IMG/VR virus record: IMGVR_UViG_3300025133_000424
Coordinates: 1 to 30,933 of that record
Source: a virus
Strand: one strand, 5' to 3'
DNA length: 30,933 nt
Shown: positions 27,757 through 30,933 of the stretch, in pieces
How positions within the stretch are numbered: the first letter of the stretch is position 1
How the letters are laid out: every line of letters begins with the position of its first letter
Position numbers and translations under genes: made by a program
The notes under the pieces: generated by a model
The model's input: the letters and a program-made list of their open reading frames with translations, nothing else
Told to the model about the DNA's origin: nothing
Databases searched by the model: none

Positions 27757-27786
27757 AATATAATATAATAATAGTTAATAAATTGT
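27757..27786 (-). promoter_or_regulatory. A/T-only leader of the scaffold-like gene
   Basis: The minus-strand spacer reads as A/T with one C and ends TATTATATTATATTATG. The last 13 bases (ATATTATATTATG, including the start codon) are the same as before the 280-residue gene at 24934. This may be a shared translation-initiation leader or a -10-type promoter element; chance similarity in A/T-rich DNA is quite possible. Confidence 0.25.
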
Positions 27787-30168
27787 TTATCTAGGACCAA
27801 ATTCAGATAAGTCAATACCTCCTAACACGTCGTTACCCGAAGATTCGAAATCTTTAGGTCCTGTATTACCTTTTCTCTGCTCGATCATTTCTGATTGTTG
27901 CGTTGCTTGGATTTTTGTTCTTTTATCTTTACGATCTTCTTTTTCTCTTTCTCCTTGAGATCTTTGATCGACCTCAGCGCCTTTCAACTGCATATTGTAC
28001 TGGAACTCCTGTTCCATTAATTGTCTTTTTATATCTGCTTCTTGATTTAACTTTTCAATTTCAAACCTAGATTTCGCTTCTTCTATAGCTATAGCTGTTT
28101 GTGCAACTTGTTGTTGTTTCTGCATTTCTAACTCAGCTGAAGATTGTTGTTGTTGGATATTAGCTTGCGCCTGAGCTTGCATGTTCTCTTGTTGGATTTT
28201 TTGATCTCTAGCTATCTTCTTCTTTCTTCTAATTTTTAATACTTGATTGGCAAGTTTTATATTCTTAATTTCCCTAAGATCGATAGCGTCTTCTAATTCT
28301 ATATTCTGTTGTCCTAATGCTACTTGAATATTATTTTCCAACATTGCTTTTTCCTCTTCATCAGGAGTTAATTCTATAAATATACCAAAGTCATATAAAT
28401 GGAGCTCAGACATCTCTGTTAAAGTCGCTACATTATGAGCTCCGATAGATTGAACAAAAGCATCTCTTGTTGGAGAATATTCTATAATATCTGAAATTCT
28501 AAGAGATAAGCATTCTGCAACTTCAGATGTCAAAAATAATCCACCTTGCAATATATGTCTTGTGGCTGTATTGGAATTTGCTGCAGCCATTTTCTGAACA
28601 CCAACTAAAGATTTTGGATCTGGATTAGCTGCGTCTCTAGCCTCGTTAAGCCCGGTCACATCTCTAATCATTTGTAGGTAATAGTTGTAGTTACCTATAA
28701 GAGCTTGGAGTTTTTGTCCACCCGCCCCACTGGTAATTTCTTGAATTGGAATTTTACCCGGATTCATATCACCTTCACTTGTAAAGCTCCTCCCAATAAC
28801 AGATCCTGTTTGAAAGAACATATTTAAAGCTTCTTGTGGATTATAATTTGTTCCATTACCCAAATCAATTTCAGCTAAACCATCAGCATCTAAATAAACA
28901 CCGTCAGGAGTCATTCTAGACATTACTTGTTGTAATTTTAAGTGAGTCAATTGGATCATGTCTGCGAATCCAGTAATTCTTTTAACTAATGAGTCAATTC
29001 TACCTTCATACATTCTGGGAGCACAAATAGCATAATTCATTTTTACTTTAGTAAAGTCACTTTTAGGACGTACCATATTTTTTGCCATTTCCCACTTAAG
29101 TAATTTTTTAGTACCTAAAACTAAAGCCCCATCATATAAACATTCTATTTTTCTAGATTCTTTACTAAAATTCTCGTTTTCTTCTGGATTAAAAGAATCA
29201 TCTTTACCTATTGCTTTTTCAGCCCCACTAGCGCTTTCTTTTAATTTATAAACCTCATTCATATAGGTTTTGTAATTAAAGTAAAGTATATCTACTTTAT
29301 TTTTATCAGTATCATCTCGTCTTCTACTGATTCTATTTGAACTACTACCCTTTGTTATTTCTTCTAAATCTTCAGATGATAAGTGGGGAAACTGTTTTAC
29401 AACTTCATTTATAGGAATTGTTTTTACCTCTCCAACGTAATATATATCTTCAAAATAAGGAGAATCAGTATGCGAATAAACTAAATTTGCTGGATCAACA
29501 TAGTTCACAGTGACACCCTCAGAAGTGTTAAAAGAGGTTTTTACAGCGCCAATACCCAAAACGGTAAGATCACGATAAAACCTCTTTTTTGTTAATTCAT
29601 ATTTATTGCCTTCAAACAAGACGTTTAAGGCTTGTTCCTCCGCGATCTCAACGGCCTGCTTATAGTTAAGTTGCATGTGCAGATCTAGTTCTTCTTGTGA
29701 ACCTGGTAATAGTGTTGGATTGTTTTTAAATAAATCCATTCCAAACTTTTCTTTTACAAAGTTTTTTAAATCTCTTGTTCTCATATCCTCCATTATAGAG
29801 TCCATATAAGCTGTTCTTTTACTTACACCAAAAGGATCTTGAGAATAAGCTTTTATATCATAAGTTCTCTCCGCAATACCGTTTACTACTATATCTACAA
29901 ATTTGGATATAATTGGAACTGGTTTCCAATCTAAGTTAAGATAGGATAAATCTCCATTGATAGATAATTCATCTTTGTATTTCTGTGTCGATTGTTCTCC
30001 CCTAGCATACAATCTTAAATTATGAAAATCGTTTTTACTGTTAGTATATCTGCTGTAACTATTCTCCCCATCAAACCATTCTCCCTCTATAGCTTGAGCA
30101 ACTTTAAGTCCATATTCAAAACTTATTTTTTCTACATCACTAACTACTTGACTTGGAAAATTCCTCAT
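27787..30168 (-). CDS. Portal protein
   Basis: The 793-residue protein is the first large gene after terminase. The N-terminal part (1-250) has the mixed helical/strand character of portals and contains RAGEQSTQKYKDEL-like segments after FHNLRLYA. The central part holds the conserved-looking MVRPKSDFTKVKMNYAICAP and a long stem-like helix, RITGFADMIQLTHLKLQQVM. Residues about 640-740 are a Gln/Ala/Lys-rich coiled coil (QQQQSSAELEMQKQQQ), and the end is a disordered tail (GGIDLSEFGPR). Length near 790 and a Gln-rich C-terminal barrel fit large podovirus portals, including those of crAss-like phages. It forms the dodecameric DNA gate where terminase docks. The ATG is one base after the terL stop. 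Confidence 0.85.
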   Translation of the reverse strand: MRNFPSQVVSDVEKISFEYGLKVAQAIEGEWFDGENSYSRYTNSKNDFHNLRLYARGEQSTQKYKDELSINGDLSYLNLDWKPVPIISKFVDIVVNGIAERTYDIKAYSQDPFGVSKRTAYMDSIMEDMRTRDLKNFVKEKFGMDLFKNNPTLLPGSQEELDLHMQLNYKQAVEIAEEQALNVLFEGNKYELTKKRFYRDLTVLGIGAVKTSFNTSEGVTVNYVDPANLVYSHTDSPYFEDIYYVGEVKTIPINEVVKQFPHLSSEDLEEITKGSSSNRISRRRDDTDKNKVDILYFNYKTYMNEVYKLKESASGAEKAIGKDDSFNPEENENFSKESRKIECLYDGALVLGTKKLLKWEMAKNMVRPKSDFTKVKMNYAICAPRMYEGRIDSLVKRITGFADMIQLTHLKLQQVMSRMTPDGVYLDADGLAEIDLGNGTNYNPQEALNMFFQTGSVIGRSFTSEGDMNPGKIPIQEITSGAGGQKLQALIGNYNYYLQMIRDVTGLNEARDAANPDPKSLVGVQKMAAANSNTATRHILQGGLFLTSEVAECLSLRISDIIEYSPTRDAFVQSIGAHNVATLTEMSELHLYDFGIFIELTPDEEEKAMLENNIQVALGQQNIELEDAIDLREIKNIKLANQVLKIRRKKKIARDQKIQQENMQAQAQANIQQQQSSAELEMQKQQQVAQTAIAIEEAKSRFEIEKLNQEADIKRQLMEQEFQYNMQLKGAEVDQRSQGEREKEDRKDKRTKIQATQQSEMIEQRKGNTGPKDFESSGNDVLGGIDLSEFGPR

Positions 30169-30169
30169 A

Positions 30170-30933
30170 TTATTCTTTAATTATTTTAGAAACATTACCG
30201 ACGTTAGAATATTTCGAAATGTTTATATTTAATTTTGGTTTTTCTATTTTAGCATTTGGTGCATATAAGTGTCTATTGTTTGCCATAATAGCTAAACCAG
30301 AACTTATCGACGCGTCATGCTTCGTTCTTTTGTTTATATCAAATCTCGCCCAATCATTCAATAACTCATTGAAGTATAAATCTCCAAATGTTCCATCTTG
30401 CTTTATACCGACGTGATCTTGGATGTACATCTCAATCGCTGCTGCATGAGCTTGTTTGATATCTTCTGAAGAGTTAGGTATTCCACCGACCTCTTTCTCC
30501 GCAACAGATAACTTGTTCCATATCTTGTCTGGTCTATTCATAGAGAAACCTCTATATCCTCTTCTTCTTAAATAGTACAACAACCTGGGTTTATTGTTCT
30601 CTGCGAGTATTGGCATTCCATAAAATACTAAAGCCATCAAAACATCCTCAAAGAACATCTCCGCCGTAGGTGGTCTTGATAAGTACTCTAAAAAGAAACT
30701 ATTCGCAGGAGCATCCTCCATACTAAACCTGGTTAAGCCGTGTAGAGCTCCTTTAGATCCTATTCCATCTACGGTTCCCGATATATCATACGAGTCACAA
30801 CCAAATGCTCCCATGTGTTCATTACCAGGATATTTTATACCATTTTTTAATACCACTCTATTTTGTAACTGTTGAGGTGGAACCCAACTAGTTTTGAATC
30901 TTCCCTTTGGATCTGGGTAAAATATAACTTGAG
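30170..30933 (-). CDS. terL: Terminase large subunit, C-terminal nuclease domain (5' end outside window)
   Basis: The frame is open from the window edge, so about 253 C-terminal residues are visible and the ATPase half is missing. GAFGCDSYD supplies the first acidic residue of the RNase H-like headful/cos nuclease, FFEDVLMALVFYG the second pair, and TKHDASISSGLAIMA the third Asp in the expected order. YLRRRGYRGFSMNRPDK between them is a block I recall from terminases of marine and crAss-like phages. It cuts concatemeric DNA during packaging and docks on the portal encoded next door. A GTG at 30856 lies inside the frame and is not the true start, because clear coding sequence continues upstream. 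Confidence 0.85.
   Translation of the reverse strand, partial: QVIFYPDPKGRFKTSWVPPQQLQNRVVLKNGIKYPGNEHMGAFGCDSYDISGTVDGIGSKGALHGLTRFSMEDAPANSFFLEYLSRPPTAEMFFEDVLMALVFYGMPILAENNKPRLLYYLRRRGYRGFSMNRPDKIWNKLSVAEKEVGGIPNSSEDIKQAHAAAIEMYIQDHVGIKQDGTFGDLYFNELLNDWARFDINKRTKHDASISSGLAIMANNRHLYAPNAKIEKPKLNINISKYSNVGNVSKIIKE

Noticed and set aside
30170-30856. GTG at 30856 as start of a 228-residue protein
   Set aside because: The frame is open upstream to the edge, with sequence (FYPDPKGRFKTSWVPPQQL) that continues the terminase nuclease domain.
1-30933. tRNA genes, CRISPR arrays, insertion sequences, integrase or attachment sites
   Set aside because: No cloverleaf, regularly spaced direct repeats, transposase-like sequence or recombinase motif was seen on either strand.

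Overview
This window is the late structural region of a tailed bacteriophage. Every gene I can support is on the minus strand, so it reads right to left. The base composition is strongly A/T-rich (by eye; not computed). The genes run from the terminase large subunit (right edge) through portal, scaffold-like protein, major capsid protein, connector/ring proteins and a 2984-residue tail hub or adsorption protein, then several smaller virion proteins. The left edge is filled by a giant open frame of at least 2870 residues that leaves the window. I see no tape measure, sheath or long-tail genes. Ring-type proteins followed at once by a very large hub protein suggest a short-tailed (podovirus-like) particle, in an order reminiscent of crAss-like and other Bacteroidota podoviruses and of uncultured marine phages. 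That placement is inference.

Host clues point to Bacteroidota, probably a marine flavobacterium. None of the gene starts I inspected has a Shine-Dalgarno sequence; all have A/T-only leaders, as is usual in Bacteroidota and their phages. The tail of the hub protein carries four tandem repeats of about 120 residues that resemble SprB/PKD-like repeats of flavobacterial surface adhesins, followed by two CBM5/12-like carbohydrate-binding modules.

Layout by coordinate: 30933-30170 terL (5' end missing); 30168-27787 portal; 27756-26539 scaffold-like; 26518-25013 major capsid protein, followed by an intrinsic terminator; 24934-24092 and 24033-23842 two conserved small virion-associated proteins, separated by a GC-rich palindrome; 23835-23131 and 23125-21827 ring/connector proteins; 21823-12869 giant hub/receptor-binding protein; 12853-11402 Ig-like fibre or decoration protein; 11396-10374 unknown virion protein; 10331-9483 helical protein ending in a short S74-type chaperone; 9477-8614 unknown helical protein; 8612 to below 1 giant multidomain protein. 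Spacers are 1-78 bases, which fits one long late transcription unit with a termination point after the capsid gene.

The most interesting object is the giant protein at 8612-1. In one chain it carries an HExxH zincin-like centre, hydrophobic segments, and an HAD phosphatase fold whose motif I is separated from its later motifs by an inserted P-loop kinase of the zeta-toxin/polynucleotide-kinase type. Its place at the end of the virion block suggests a polypeptide packaged and ejected with the DNA, delivering a phosphatase-kinase into the cell. That role is a hypothesis. No RNA genes, CRISPR arrays, insertion sequences or plus-strand genes were found.
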